Notes: generated by a model not told the origin, from the letters alone. A stretch of DNA of 44,018 nucleotides from an uncultured Paenibacillaceae bacterium (GCA_937957685.1 CALGAO010000066.1:1-44018), one strand, 5' to 3'; counted from the stretch's first letter, positions 17,025 to 25,315 are shown. A program made the numbers and translations.

Positions 17025-17174
17025 ACGTTCACTCCTTCCGTTGTCTGACCCGACCCGCAGCGCTCTGACGAATGCCGCCTGCCCCGGACGCAGGCCGCCT
17101 CACGGCAGCTCCGGTTCACCGGCCACGCATGGACTGCCGAAGGCATCTCACCCCGACATCCGATGCGAACAAAA

Positions 17175-17211
17175 GGCTCCTTTCACATCCATGTCGCAAT
17201 GGAAAGGAGCC
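17175..17211 (-). terminator. Intrinsic terminator after bdbC
   Basis: Perfect 10-bp stem (17175-17184 with 17202-17211) extended inward by CAT/ATG pairing. On the minus strand it is followed by TTTTG. It lies 13 nt past the bdbC stop and closes the bdbDC unit. Confidence 0.8.
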
Positions 17212-17224
17212 CAACGTTAACCCG

Positions 17225-17653
17225 TCAATCTTCCTGATGCTTCACCAGGCTCAGGATGATGGTGATCAGGGTGAATGCCACAAGCGCGAGGAAAGGAATA
17301 GTGATGAAGCCCAGCCAGTCGATGTATTGAGCATTGCACGGCACACCGCTCTTGCATACCTGGAAGCCTCCGAAACCGGGTATCTTCTGCAGCATGTAGT
17401 GGTAGATCGAGATGCATCCGCCGATGATGCTCAAGGGAAGCACATATCGCTTGATGCGCGTATCCCCGGTATAGGCCGCGATGCCGAGCAGGATCGTCTG
17501 CGGATACATGAAGATGCGCTGGAACCAGCACAGCTCACATGGGATGAAACCGCGAATCTCGCTGAAATACAGGCTGCCGAGCGTCGCGATCAGCGAGATT
17601 AGCCACGCGGCATACAACAGATAGGGCCGAATCGCGCCAAGCCGCTCCGTCAC
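17225..17653 (-). CDS. bdbC: Disulfide oxidoreductase BdbC (DsbB family)
   Basis: 142 residues, four membrane segments. The DsbB-type Cys pairs are both present: CELC (39-42) in the first outer loop and C100/C106 (CKSGVPC) in the second. In the family these pass electrons from the DsbA-like partner to quinone, so the protein re-oxidises BdbD at the outer face of the membrane. A GTG start overlaps the bdbD stop by 4 nt (GTGA); a GGAGG-like site lies 10 nt upstream. The operon partner directly upstream is the expected thioredoxin-like protein. A terminator follows. Confidence 0.93.
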   Translation of the reverse strand: MTERLGAIRPYLLYAAWLISLIATLGSLYFSEIRGFIPCELCWFQRIFMYPQTILLGIAAYTGDTRIKRYVLPLSIIGGCISIYHYMLQKIPGFGGFQVCKSGVPCNAQYIDWLGFITIPFLALVAFTLITIILSLVKHQED

Positions 17654-18369
17654 TTGCCGCTCGCCTCCAGTTCCTTCTCGATCCTCCTGGAAATCTCATC
17701 ATAATCATACGGATTCTTCATGAGGATGCCGTTGATCATCACGGACGGCGTGCTGGTGATGTTGTATTTCTCCACCAGTTCCATATCGGTCACGAGCGCA
17801 GGCAGGGCGGTTCCCTTGTCCAGATCCTCCCCGAACTTCGCCAGATCGATGCCGGGAACATGCTGCTCAGCCAGACTCATGAGCAGCTCCTTCGTCACCC
17901 AGCTCGTGGTGTACTCATGCTGCGCCTGGGCATCGAACAGGGCTGCGTGGAAATCCCAGAAGGATTCCGGCGCCGCTTCATATACCAGCTCGGAGCCGAG
18001 CGAGGCAAGCTGCGATTGGGAACCGTGGAACAGCGTGTTGATGAAGACGAATTTCGCCTTGCCCGTCTCGATATAATCATTGATCAGCTTCGGAAACACC
18101 GTCTTGTCCCACTGGTAGCAATGCGGACACAGATAGTCGCCAAAGGCGATAACGGTTACGGGAGCGGAATCATCTCCCAACACCTGCTGGTCGGCAAGCG
18201 ACGGGAGCTCATGTCTCGTCGGATTGTTGTTCTTGATCGTGGTCAGCACGACGAGCAGCACGATGACCGCTACAAAGGCCAGCGTGATGCCAACAAGCGG
18301 CTTCATGCTGTTGTGGTTGCCAGCCTTGCGGTTTTGCGGTTTTTTCTTGCTCTTGCTTTGATTGGCCAT
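17650..18369 (-). CDS. bdbD: Membrane-anchored thiol-disulfide oxidase BdbD (DsbA family)
   Basis: 239 residues. A very basic cytoplasmic tail (SKSKKKPQNRK) precedes one membrane anchor (about 24-43), then an extracellular DsbA-type thioredoxin fold. The active site is CPHC (81-84) and the cis-proline loop is TSTP (205-208). It introduces disulfides into secreted or competence/sporulation proteins and is recharged by BdbC. ATG 18369 follows a GAGGAGAGGAG site. First gene of a two-gene unit. A 16-bp dyad lies about 110 nt upstream. Confidence 0.93.
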   Translation of the reverse strand: MANQSKSKKKPQNRKAGNHNSMKPLVGITLAFVAVIVLLVVLTTIKNNNPTRHELPSLADQQVLGDDSAPVTVIAFGDYLCPHCYQWDKTVFPKLINDYIETGKAKFVFINTLFHGSQSQLASLGSELVYEAAPESFWDFHAALFDAQAQHEYTTSWVTKELLMSLAEQHVPGIDLAKFGEDLDKGTALPALVTDMELVEKYNITSTPSVMINGILMKNPYDYDEISRRIEKELEASGK

Positions 18370-18476
18370 TACGTACTCCTCTCCTCAACGAAAATGATCC
18401 AATGCCTCGTAAAGCATCGTCTCTATAAAAATATCATGCCTCGTCCAATCCTTCAAATGCCATTGACAGAGTTTTG

Positions 18477-18492
18477 CAATTGTTCACAATTG
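18477..18492. promoter_or_regulatory. 16-bp dyad upstream of bdbD, possible operator
   Basis: CAATTGT and ACAATTG are perfect 7-nt inverted arms with a TC spacer, in the spacer between uxaE's terminator and bdbD. No regulator is assigned, and in an AT-rich spacer such dyads can arise by chance. Confidence 0.3.
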
Positions 18493-18549
18493 GCAGCGGA
18501 GCTCGATACAGCAGGACTTGACAGAAGCGGAGTCCTCCCGGGGCAGAAC

Positions 18550-18583
18550 AAAAAAATCTCCCGCCCTGCCCGAACAGGCGGAG
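18550..18583 (-). terminator. Intrinsic terminator after uxaE
   Basis: On the minus strand a GC-rich hairpin (CTCCGCCTG / CAGGGCGGGAG with one-base bulges, loop TTCGGG) is followed by T7. It lies 26 nt beyond the uxaE stop and ends the flippase-SDR-uxaE operon. Confidence 0.8.
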
Positions 18584-18609
18584 CGGAAGATCCGTAACGG
18601 TCTGAAGGA

Positions 18610-20097
18610 TCATTTGCCAAGCAGATCCAGATGGCGTCCGATGTGGCTGGCGAGCGACTGCTCGTACGCCTCTTCCTGGTCGATCAGCGTCTTGTAGAAT
18701 TCATCCTTGAACAGCGGACGGCCCTCCTCATCCTTGGCCTGGAGCAGCAAGCCATAGGTGATGTGAATGAGCTGTCTGGCGTTATTCTCGTTCATGTAGT
18801 CCGGCAGGGAGGCGTCGTCCACCTCATCCAGCGGCTTGATCATGGACAGATCGGTCGTGACATGATAATACGCCTTCGCTTCCTCGAAATGCTCCAGCGC
18901 GTATTGGTGCATGCGGCGGTACAGGCCCGGATTCACCTTCGCCACGGTGCGCACCGCCTCCAGCCAGTTGGTGCCGGCTGTCTTCACGTGGAATCTGCCC
19001 TTCGTATACTTGCCGATGATCGGGAAGACGCTGAACTTGTCGCTGCCGGAGTGAATGCTCAGCTTGTAGCCGAAATGGTCGGCAATCGCGGCATGCAGCG
19101 CCAGTTCCTTCTCGAATTGGGCCAGGTCGCCGATATAATCGATGCCCTTCTGGAACTCGCCGCAGAATCTCGGCGCCATGCTGAAGATGTCGACGCCCTT
19201 GTCATACAGCTCGCGCGCCACGAAGTAATGGGATTCCGGAGCAGTCGGCGTCATCGTCTCGTCGATCGAGATCTCGAAGTCGACGGCGCGAGGCGCATGC
19301 TTGATGTACTTGTCATAGATGAACAGCATGTAACGGATCGCTTCCCCGTAGATGAGGACGTTCTTCTTCAGGCTGGCGCTGTCGTAGGTGAAGCTGTGCC
19401 CGCCAACGGTGAACGTCTTGTCCAGGAACCGGTCCTCATAATGCTTGCGCACCTCTTCGTCGAGCGCTTCATAGGCGGCGTTCAGCTCGGCTTCGCTCAT
19501 GCCTTCCACATCGTTGCGGATATGGTCGGAGCAGTCCAGCGTCAGCATCGTGAAGCCCAGATCAAGCGACATCTGGATGTCCTGCTCCAGCTTCAGGTGG
19601 TCGCCGTCGGCGCCGAAGCCGCCGGTATAGCCCTCCTGGATGACCGCATAGCTGGCGGCGTCCATCACCTGCTTGTAGTCGCGTCCCGTCAGGTTCAGCT
19701 CGCGGATGCTCTGCTGCGCCAGGATCGGCTTGATGTCGCGGCCGCGAATCGTCTTGATATGACCCGGACTGGCGAGTCCCAGACGGTCGCCAAGTCCGAA
19801 GGTCGCCACCTGCTTGCCGAAGGCCTGCGGCGCCGTATGCGGGAAGTAGCGGTTCAGCACGAGCCGGTTCTCATGGCTGGTCGGACATACCTTGAAGCCC
19901 TCGAAGGCCTCGCCCTGCAGATCGCTATACAGGCTGCCGCCGCCGATCACGACAAGCTTCCTCTCCAGGCCCTGGCGAACCATCACCAGCCTGTCTCCTT
20001 CATGCTCCAGCACAGACTGCACATACACCTTCACATCGCCGACGGATGGGGACAGCTCCCCGTTTCTGAGCTGCTCTGCAATCGTATTGAAACTCAT
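18610..20097 (-). CDS. uxaE: Tagaturonate epimerase UxaE
   Basis: 495 residues resembling the D-tagaturonate 3-epimerase family first defined in Thermotoga. It interconverts D-tagaturonate and D-fructuronate, letting galacturonate enter the glucuronate branch. Segments consistent with the family are GLGDRLGLASPGHI, a long TIM-barrel-like core with GGFGADGDHLK and LDCSDHIRND, VDFEISIDET, and the C-terminal KLSIHSGSDKFSVFP. The ATG at 20097 is preceded by AAAGGTGAGAGG. It lies 57 nt after an SDR gene and ends the operon. Placement with KduI/KduD supports a hexuronate role. The family call is by recollection of sequence features; the specific substrate is inferred. Confidence 0.85.
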   Translation of the reverse strand: MSFNTIAEQLRNGELSPSVGDVKVYVQSVLEHEGDRLVMVRQGLERKLVVIGGGSLYSDLQGEAFEGFKVCPTSHENRLVLNRYFPHTAPQAFGKQVATFGLGDRLGLASPGHIKTIRGRDIKPILAQQSIRELNLTGRDYKQVMDAASYAVIQEGYTGGFGADGDHLKLEQDIQMSLDLGFTMLTLDCSDHIRNDVEGMSEAELNAAYEALDEEVRKHYEDRFLDKTFTVGGHSFTYDSASLKKNVLIYGEAIRYMLFIYDKYIKHAPRAVDFEISIDETMTPTAPESHYFVARELYDKGVDIFSMAPRFCGEFQKGIDYIGDLAQFEKELALHAAIADHFGYKLSIHSGSDKFSVFPIIGKYTKGRFHVKTAGTNWLEAVRTVAKVNPGLYRRMHQYALEHFEEAKAYYHVTTDLSMIKPLDEVDDASLPDYMNENNARQLIHITYGLLLQAKDEEGRPLFKDEFYKTLIDQEEAYEQSLASHIGRHLDLLGK

Positions 20098-20154
20098 GTA
20101 CCTCTCACCTTTGCTTTGGATTTTTGGATAGACAGATGCGACTGACAGATGCGA

Positions 20155-20919
20155 CTAACGCATATAGGTGCCGCCGTTGATCTCGATCGTCTCCCCGGTC
20201 AGATAGGCGGACAGCCCGGAGGCGAGGAACAGCACGACGCCGGCCACATCCTCAGGCTCCCCCTGCCTTCCCAGCGGCACGCTGGCGATCGTGGATCGGC
20301 GGTATTCTTCCGAGGACACCGTCGAATGGAAATCGGTATTGCCGATGTATCCCGGCGATACGATATTGACCCGGATACCGTAAGGAGCAATCTCCTTCGC
20401 CAGCCCCTTCGAGTAAGCGATCACGGCCGCCTTGCTGGCCGCGTAGACGGCGGATCCGCCCCCGCCTCCCGTGTGAGCGGCCACGGAGGACATGTTGATG
20501 ATCGTCCCCGAGCGTCTCGCGATCATCCCGGGCACGACCCGCTTCGTGACGAACACCGTGCTCTTCAGATTCAGATCCATCACTTCATCGTACAGCGATT
20601 CGCTGATCTCCACATTGGAGACGCGCTGGATCAGATGGCCTGCATTGTTGACGAGAATATCGATCTTGCCATAGCTTTCCTCAACCCTGCTCACCATCTC
20701 GTCGATCTGGTCAAGCTTCGTGACATCGGCGCGGACGAGCAGCGCTTCGCCCCCCTGCGCCTGAATGTCACGAACCACGCCTTCCGCCGCCGCTTCGCTG
20801 CGATGGTAATTCACCGCCACTTTGACGCCGCTGGCAGCGAGGGCCAGCGCGACCGCACGGCCGATCCCCTTGCTTGCTCCGGTGACCAGCGCGACCTGGC
20901 CGCTCAAGTCGATATGCAT
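20155..20919 (-). CDS. SDR-family NAD(P)-dependent oxidoreductase in the hexuronate operon
   Basis: 254 residues, classical short-chain dehydrogenase. It has the cofactor loop TGASKGIG (14-21), NNAG at about 90, the catalytic Ser in NMSSVAAH and the YAASK Tyr/Lys pair, and the C-terminal SPGYIGNTDF and GETIEINGGTYMR. FabG-like proteins of this kind reduce many substrates. Between a membrane protein and UxaE, a reductase acting on a keto-sugar acid such as fructuronate or tagaturonate is an inference. The A-region VNYHRSEA suggests NADP preference. ATG 20919 follows GAGGGGG; only 5 nt separate it from the upstream gene, so cotranslation is likely. Confidence 0.85.
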   Translation of the reverse strand: MHIDLSGQVALVTGASKGIGRAVALALAASGVKVAVNYHRSEAAAEGVVRDIQAQGGEALLVRADVTKLDQIDEMVSRVEESYGKIDILVNNAGHLIQRVSNVEISESLYDEVMDLNLKSTVFVTKRVVPGMIARRSGTIINMSSVAAHTGGGGGSAVYAASKAAVIAYSKGLAKEIAPYGIRVNIVSPGYIGNTDFHSTVSSEEYRRSTIASVPLGRQGEPEDVAGVVLFLASGLSAYLTGETIEINGGTYMR

Positions 20920-20924
20920 AGCGA

Positions 20925-22277
20925 TTACCCCCTCAAGGATTCATTTGATGCCTGGGCGGCGTTCGCAGTCCCCGCTGCCAGGCTTCGACGCAACAGCGTC
21001 GAGACGATGATCAGCTCGGCGATGATGCCGCAGGAGGCGGCAACGCCTCCGACCACCCCGTTCCAGTGCGGCGCCGCGAAGATCAGTACGAAGAGCGCCA
21101 GCAACGTCATGCCCACATTGCTCGTCTGCGACCACAGCATGAACTTCGTCCGCTTGCTCAACATGCATAAGCCGTTGCAGTAATCCACCCACGGAAACGC
21201 GAACGACACGATCGCCATGACGCGAAGCACCGACAGGCTGCCTGCCAGCAGCTCGCCCTGAGCCCCCATCACGCTGCCGACGAACCAGTGTCCGAGCGGC
21301 GTGTACGACAGCAGGAGGACAAGCAGACCCGGGATCATGCCCGCCAAGGCGGTGAAGCGAAGCACCACGCGCGCGTCCTTCTGATGGAAATTCAGCACGA
21401 TCTGGTGAATGTAGGTGAAGAAGCTGTTCACCAGATTGATGACGCTAAGCGCGATGGCGTAGGAGGCGATGGAAACCTCCAGCTGGTCCGTCTTGCCGAG
21501 CACGGCGTTGATCGATGGCGACACGATCACGGCGATAAAGGAGGAGTACAGCAACGGCTTGTAAAACGGGAGCACCTCCCGCACGCTTCTGACCGAGCCA
21601 TCCTTCGCCCGCTCCGGCATGGACCGGTAGATCTTCCTACCCTCAATCAGGCTGACGAGGGCTTCCACCGCCATGCCGATGAGGAACAGCCAGGCGCCGG
21701 TCGTCTCGTCGATGCGCTCCGGATGAGCCATGAACGCCAGTCCGATGCCGTACATCACCGAGAGCCGCACGGCCATGCCGATCGTCAGCCATTTCGTCTG
21801 CATGTTGCGGATGATGATGCCCTGATACAGGCAACGCATCGCCGAGAATACGGTGACGAACATGACAACCCGGTACGTGTTCACCACAGCTGGCGTCGTC
21901 GCATCGTTCGTGTTGAACACGAGGCGGAACAGCCATTCGCCTGCCGGCGTGAAGCCGATGAGGAAGCCGAACAGCAGCGTAAAGCCGATCAGCAGCATCG
22001 TCAGCTTCCGCATCGCCCTGAACGACACGCGATCACCGCTGAGCGCGGAGGTCGTCTGCCTGAGCAGAAATGCCGGACGCTCGGTGATCGTGAAGATGCT
22101 GAGCGCGATCTGATAGGCGGCGATGACCAGCTCGGGCTGAGCGGCGCGGGACAGCACGGAATTGATGATGACATGAGACAGAGTGATCAGGCTTGCCGCT
22201 AGACCCAAAGGCACAAAAAATGTTAAAATGTTGGACAACCTGACCGTCTCTGGCGGAGATACAGGCTCATGCCGCAT
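20925..22277 (-). CDS. MOP-superfamily (MATE/MurJ-like) membrane transporter
   Basis: 450 residues with about 12 hydrophobic segments and the MATE/flippase-like pattern of two six-helix halves (second half begins near PFYKPLLYSSFIAVIVSPSI). Such proteins export drugs or flip lipid-linked or other large substrates using ion gradients. No SpoVB, MurJ or NorM diagnostic motif was recognised, so the substrate is unknown. It is the first gene of the operon with the SDR and uxaE, and no ABC, TRAP or MFS sugar importer is nearby. A role in uronate or oligouronate transport is therefore possible but untested. ATG 22277 has GGGAG 10 nt upstream. Confidence 0.75.
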   Translation of the reverse strand: MRHEPVSPPETVRLSNILTFFVPLGLAASLITLSHVIINSVLSRAAQPELVIAAYQIALSIFTITERPAFLLRQTTSALSGDRVSFRAMRKLTMLLIGFTLLFGFLIGFTPAGEWLFRLVFNTNDATTPAVVNTYRVVMFVTVFSAMRCLYQGIIIRNMQTKWLTIGMAVRLSVMYGIGLAFMAHPERIDETTGAWLFLIGMAVEALVSLIEGRKIYRSMPERAKDGSVRSVREVLPFYKPLLYSSFIAVIVSPSINAVLGKTDQLEVSIASYAIALSVINLVNSFFTYIHQIVLNFHQKDARVVLRFTALAGMIPGLLVLLLSYTPLGHWFVGSVMGAQGELLAGSLSVLRVMAIVSFAFPWVDYCNGLCMLSKRTKFMLWSQTSNVGMTLLALFVLIFAAPHWNGVVGGVAASCGIIAELIIVSTLLRRSLAAGTANAAQASNESLRG

Positions 22278-22440
22278 GCAAACAGGACTCCCATTCGGAT
22301 GAAGATGTGATGCCAGACTCAGGCGGGAGCAAAGCGATGCGCGGTCAACGCTTCACGGAAGTCATAGCCGCTGCAGTTCCAACATGCATCCTGCCATGCA
22401 AGACTTTATAATCCCTGATTCTTGTGAGAAAAACGACGCA

Positions 22441-22456
22441 ATAACAACGTTGTTAT
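22441..22456. promoter_or_regulatory. Perfect 16-bp palindrome, likely LacI-family operator
   Basis: ATAACAACGTTGTTAT reads the same on both strands and has the central CG typical of LacI-family operators. It lies in the 257-bp divergent spacer between the flippase operon and the lacI-type gene. A -10 TATAAT on the plus strand (22479-22484) sits 22 nt downstream, so the palindrome covers the -35 region of the regulator's own promoter. AT-rich TATAAA-like hexamers near 22405-22412 could serve the opposite direction. The rest of 22278-22534 shows no gene. Confidence 0.65.
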
Positions 22457-22534
22457 ATCCATCCTAATTGTATTGAAGTATAATAAAACTGTCAATGACG
22501 ATTCTCGATACGATTCCAAGGCAGGAGGTTGTAC

Positions 22535-23527
22535 ATGTCAGTCACGATCAAGGATATTGCCGAACGAGCCGGCGTCAGCTTCTCCACCGTCTCCAAGGCG
22601 CTGCGCAACAGTCCGCTCGTTCAGGAGAAGACGAAGCAGAAGGTGCTGCGCATCGCGGAAGAGATGGGGTATCAGCCGAACATCGCCGCGCGCCGACTGG
22701 TGTCCAAGAAAAGCCAGGCGATCGGCGTCGTCTGGCCATCGGTGGAACGGGCTACGACCGGCGCGTTGATCACGTTGATTAACGAAGAGCTGGAGCAACG
22801 CTCCTACACGACGCTCCTGTCGATCAACCGGATCGAATCGGCGATCGCCGCCTTCCACCGCTTTCAGGTGGACGCCATCTTCATCTTTTATAATCATGAG
22901 GAGCAGGTACCGCCGGACTTCCGCTACCAGACGAACATCCCGATCCTCATCTACGGCGTCGCCGGGCGCGTCCCCTATCCGACGATCGACGTGCGCCGCG
23001 ATCGAGCGACGATGCTGGCCGTCCGCCATCTGCATGAGCTCGGTCATCGCGAGATCGCCTACATCGGCGAACCGTCGCGTTTCGACCTGCTGCAGGTCGA
23101 GAAGATTCGCATGTTCCGCGAGGAATCGGAGCGGCTCGGCATCCGTCACTCCGTTGTGCCGATTGACAATATGGAGACGCATTCCGGCTATCTCGCAGCG
23201 AAGCGCATCCTGCAACAGAAGCAGCGTCCGACCGCGATCATCAGCGGCAGCTACGATCTGACGCGAGGCATCATGCAGGCGGCGCAGGAACTGAAGCTGT
23301 CCATTCCCGAGCAGCTGTCGATCGTCAGCTATGACAACATCCCGCAGTCCGTGACGCTGGAAGTGCCGCTGACCACCGTGGGCGTCGACATTGCGAAGAT
23401 CGCGGACAAAGTAACAGAGACGCTCCTTCATCTGATGAATGAAGAGAGCGTCCCGCTATCGATCTTTATGGAGCCTGAGCTCGTCGTTCGCAGCTCAACG
23501 GCCGCGCCGCTTGCCGCTTCCCGTTAA
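22535..23527 (+). CDS. LacI-family transcriptional regulator of the hexuronate island
   Basis: 330 residues. The N-terminal helix-turn-helix and hinge are TIKDIAERAGVSFSTVSKALRN through YQPNIAARRL, followed by a periplasmic-binding-like sensor domain with ELGHREIAYIG, PTAIISGSYD and QLSIVSYDNI. ATG 22535 has a GGAGG site 6 nt upstream; a TTG two codons earlier is less likely. It is divergent from the flippase-SDR-uxaE operon and convergent with kduD, sharing a GTTAAC in which both stop codons overlap. Proteins of this type in uronate clusters (KdgR, UxaR, ExuR-like) respond to pathway intermediates. Effector unknown. Confidence 0.92.
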   Translation: MSVTIKDIAERAGVSFSTVSKALRNSPLVQEKTKQKVLRIAEEMGYQPNIAARRLVSKKSQAIGVVWPSVERATTGALITLINEELEQRSYTTLLSINRIESAIAAFHRFQVDAIFIFYNHEEQVPPDFRYQTNIPILIYGVAGRVPYPTIDVRRDRATMLAVRHLHELGHREIAYIGEPSRFDLLQVEKIRMFREESERLGIRHSVVPIDNMETHSGYLAAKRILQQKQRPTAIISGSYDLTRGIMQAAQELKLSIPEQLSIVSYDNIPQSVTLEVPLTTVGVDIAKIADKVTETLLHLMNEESVPLSIFMEPELVVRSSTAAPLAASR

Positions 23528-24279
23528 CGGTTCATCCAGCCGCCGTCGACGCACAGCACGTGTCCGCTCATATAGTCGGACGCGGCAGAGGCCAGGAAAA
23601 CGACCGGACCCTTCAGATCGTCCGGCGTTCCCCAGCGGCCCGCCGGGATGCGTTCGAGGATCTGCCTGCTGCGGACCGGATCGTCCTGCAGCTGTTGCGT
23701 ATTGTCCGTCGCCATGTATCCGGGGGCGATGGCGTTCACCTGCACGCCCTTGCCCGCCCACTCGTTGGCGAGCGCCTTCGTGATCCCGGCCACCCCGTGC
23801 TTGCTGGCCGTATAGCCGGGCACGTTGATGCCACCCTGGAAGCTGAGCATCGAGGCAACGTTGATGATCTTGCCGGAGCCCTGTTTCAGCATCTCGCGCC
23901 CCGCATACTGGCACAGGAAGAAGACCGAGTTGAGATTGAGCTGCAGGACATCATGCCAGTCCTTGGCCGGATGATCGGCGGCTGGCGTGCGGCGGATGAT
24001 CCCTGCGTTGTTCACGAGGATATCGATCTTCCCGAAGGTTTCGACCGTTTCCGTGATGATCCCCTGAAGCTTGCTCTCATCGCTCAGATCCGCGACGATC
24101 ACATGCGCCTTGCGGCCGAGGGCGCGAATCTCCTCCGCCGCCGCATCCGCCGGGGTGCTGTTGGTGACGAGCACGATGTCGGCGCCTGCCTCCGCAAGTC
24201 CGACCGCCATGCCGCGACCAAGACCCTTGCCCGCGCCTGTGACCACCGCGACCTTGCCTGTAAGATCAAATAGTTTCAT
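23524..24279 (-). CDS. kduD: 2-dehydro-3-deoxy-D-gluconate 5-dehydrogenase KduD
   Basis: 251 residues, SDR fold starting MKLFDLTGKVAVVTGAGKGLGRGMAVGLAEAG. It has the catalytic NVASMLSFQGG Ser, YTASKHGV Tyr/Lys and a family-typical PAGRWGTPDDLKGPVVFLASAASDYMSGHVLCVDGGW C-terminus. KduD reduces 2,5-diketo-3-deoxygluconate (from KduI) to 2-keto-3-deoxygluconate with NADH in pectin or unsaturated-uronate breakdown. ATG 24279 is chosen for homology; GGAGG lies 10 nt upstream, although the frame is open 13 codons further. It follows the DeoR gene after a 229-bp spacer filled by a repeat array. Confidence 0.92.
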   Translation of the reverse strand: MKLFDLTGKVAVVTGAGKGLGRGMAVGLAEAGADIVLVTNSTPADAAAEEIRALGRKAHVIVADLSDESKLQGIITETVETFGKIDILVNNAGIIRRTPAADHPAKDWHDVLQLNLNSVFFLCQYAGREMLKQGSGKIINVASMLSFQGGINVPGYTASKHGVAGITKALANEWAGKGVQVNAIAPGYMATDNTQQLQDDPVRSRQILERIPAGRWGTPDDLKGPVVFLASAASDYMSGHVLCVDGGWMNR

Positions 24280-24302
24280 GTTGCAATTTCCTCCTCTCGT
24301 GT

Positions 24303-24438
24303 TCACTGCCACTTTCATGTATGTTGCTGCTGCCCGTTATCTCCACCTCACTGCCACTATCGTGGCACGTTTCGGACTCCCCGCGTTCATCTCCAACTTC
24401 ACTGCCACAATCGCGGCATGTTGAGACAACCCGCGTTC
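24303..24438. repeat. Three-unit intergenic hairpin repeat array (about 50-bp period)
   Basis: TCACTGCCAC occurs at 24303-24312, 24348-24357 and 24399-24408. The last two units are near-copies over about 50 bp (24339-24388 and 24389-24438, both ending CCCGCGTTC). Each contains a hairpin core: TGCCACTATCGTGGCA (24352-24367, perfect) and TGCCACAATCGCGGCA (24403-24418, one G-U pair in minus-strand RNA). The first unit is degenerate and 6 bp shorter. A weak CTGCCA near 24456 may be a fourth remnant. The array lies between the deoR stop and kduD start, both minus strand. Confidence 0.8.
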
Positions 24439-24508
24439 TGTTGCCTCATCTTCTCCTGCCATTCCTGTGTTCGATGCGACATTCCACGTGCCGGGATCAT
24501 GCCTGCCG

Positions 24509-25276
24509 TTAAGGCTTCGCGATTTCCACCCGGACGCCGCGCGCACGGTACTTGTCGGCGACCTCCGGAGCCAGCCCGTAGTCCGTAATGATGGTATCGA
24601 CCTGCTCCAGAGTGGCGAACGTCAGCAATGCCCCTCTGTCGAACTTGCTGTGGTCCGCGACGCAGTAGATCTGTCCGGAGCATTCGAGCAAGAGACGCTT
24701 GAGCGCCACATGCTCCTCCGTAAAGATCGTCAATCCGTACTCAAGATGAATGCCCGTCGTGGACAGGAACAGCTTGTGAATGTTCAGCATCCTGAGCCAA
24801 TCCCATTGCCCCTGGATCGTGAGCAGGTTGCGATGCCGATATCCTCCCGGCACGACCAGGCGGATATGCTCTTTGGCGGCCAATTCGCGGATGATCAGGA
24901 CATCGTTCGTCACCACGGTGAGCGGCTCGTTGCGCAGGCGAGCCGCGATCTGGAGCGTGGTGCTGCCGCCGTCCAGTGCGATGATGTCCCCTTCCTGGAT
25001 ATGGACAAGCGCATGCTCCGCGATCGCTTCCTTCTCCTTGAGCCGCACGCTGGCTTGAGCTGCTACCGAGCCGAGGACAGGCGCGATTCCGTCATCGGAT
25101 GCAAGCACCGCGCCGCCGTGAATGCGGCGCAGGATACCCTTGTCCTCGAGCTTCTCGAGATCTTCACGGATCGTTTTCTCCGATACCTGCAGGAGCTCGC
25201 TGAGCTCCGAGACCTTCACGGCGCCGTTCTCCTGCAGCATCTCCACGATCATGCGTTGTCTGGATACTGCCAGCAT
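24509..25276 (-). CDS. DeoR/GlpR-family transcriptional regulator
   Basis: 255 residues. The N-terminal DeoR winged helix (SRQRMIVEMLQENGAVKVSELSELLQVSEKTIREDLEKLEDKGILRRIHGGA) is followed by a sugar-phosphate-isomerase-like sensor domain with IALDGGSTT, VVTNDVLIIREL, ADHSKF and TIITDYGL. These proteins usually repress sugar-use genes and are released by phosphorylated sugar intermediates. ATG 25276 has a GGGGAGG site 7 nt upstream. It lies 39 nt after kduI and ahead of kduD, so it probably regulates this unit. It is the second regulator of the island, from a different family than the LacI protein. Confidence 0.92.
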   Translation of the reverse strand: MLAVSRQRMIVEMLQENGAVKVSELSELLQVSEKTIREDLEKLEDKGILRRIHGGAVLASDDGIAPVLGSVAAQASVRLKEKEAIAEHALVHIQEGDIIALDGGSTTLQIAARLRNEPLTVVTNDVLIIRELAAKEHIRLVVPGGYRHRNLLTIQGQWDWLRMLNIHKLFLSTTGIHLEYGLTIFTEEHVALKRLLLECSGQIYCVADHSKFDRGALLTFATLEQVDTIITDYGLAPEVADKYRARGVRVEIAKP

Positions 25277-25315
25277 ATGGCCGCCTCCCCTTGCCAGCGG
25301 AAGATCAAGCGGCGA

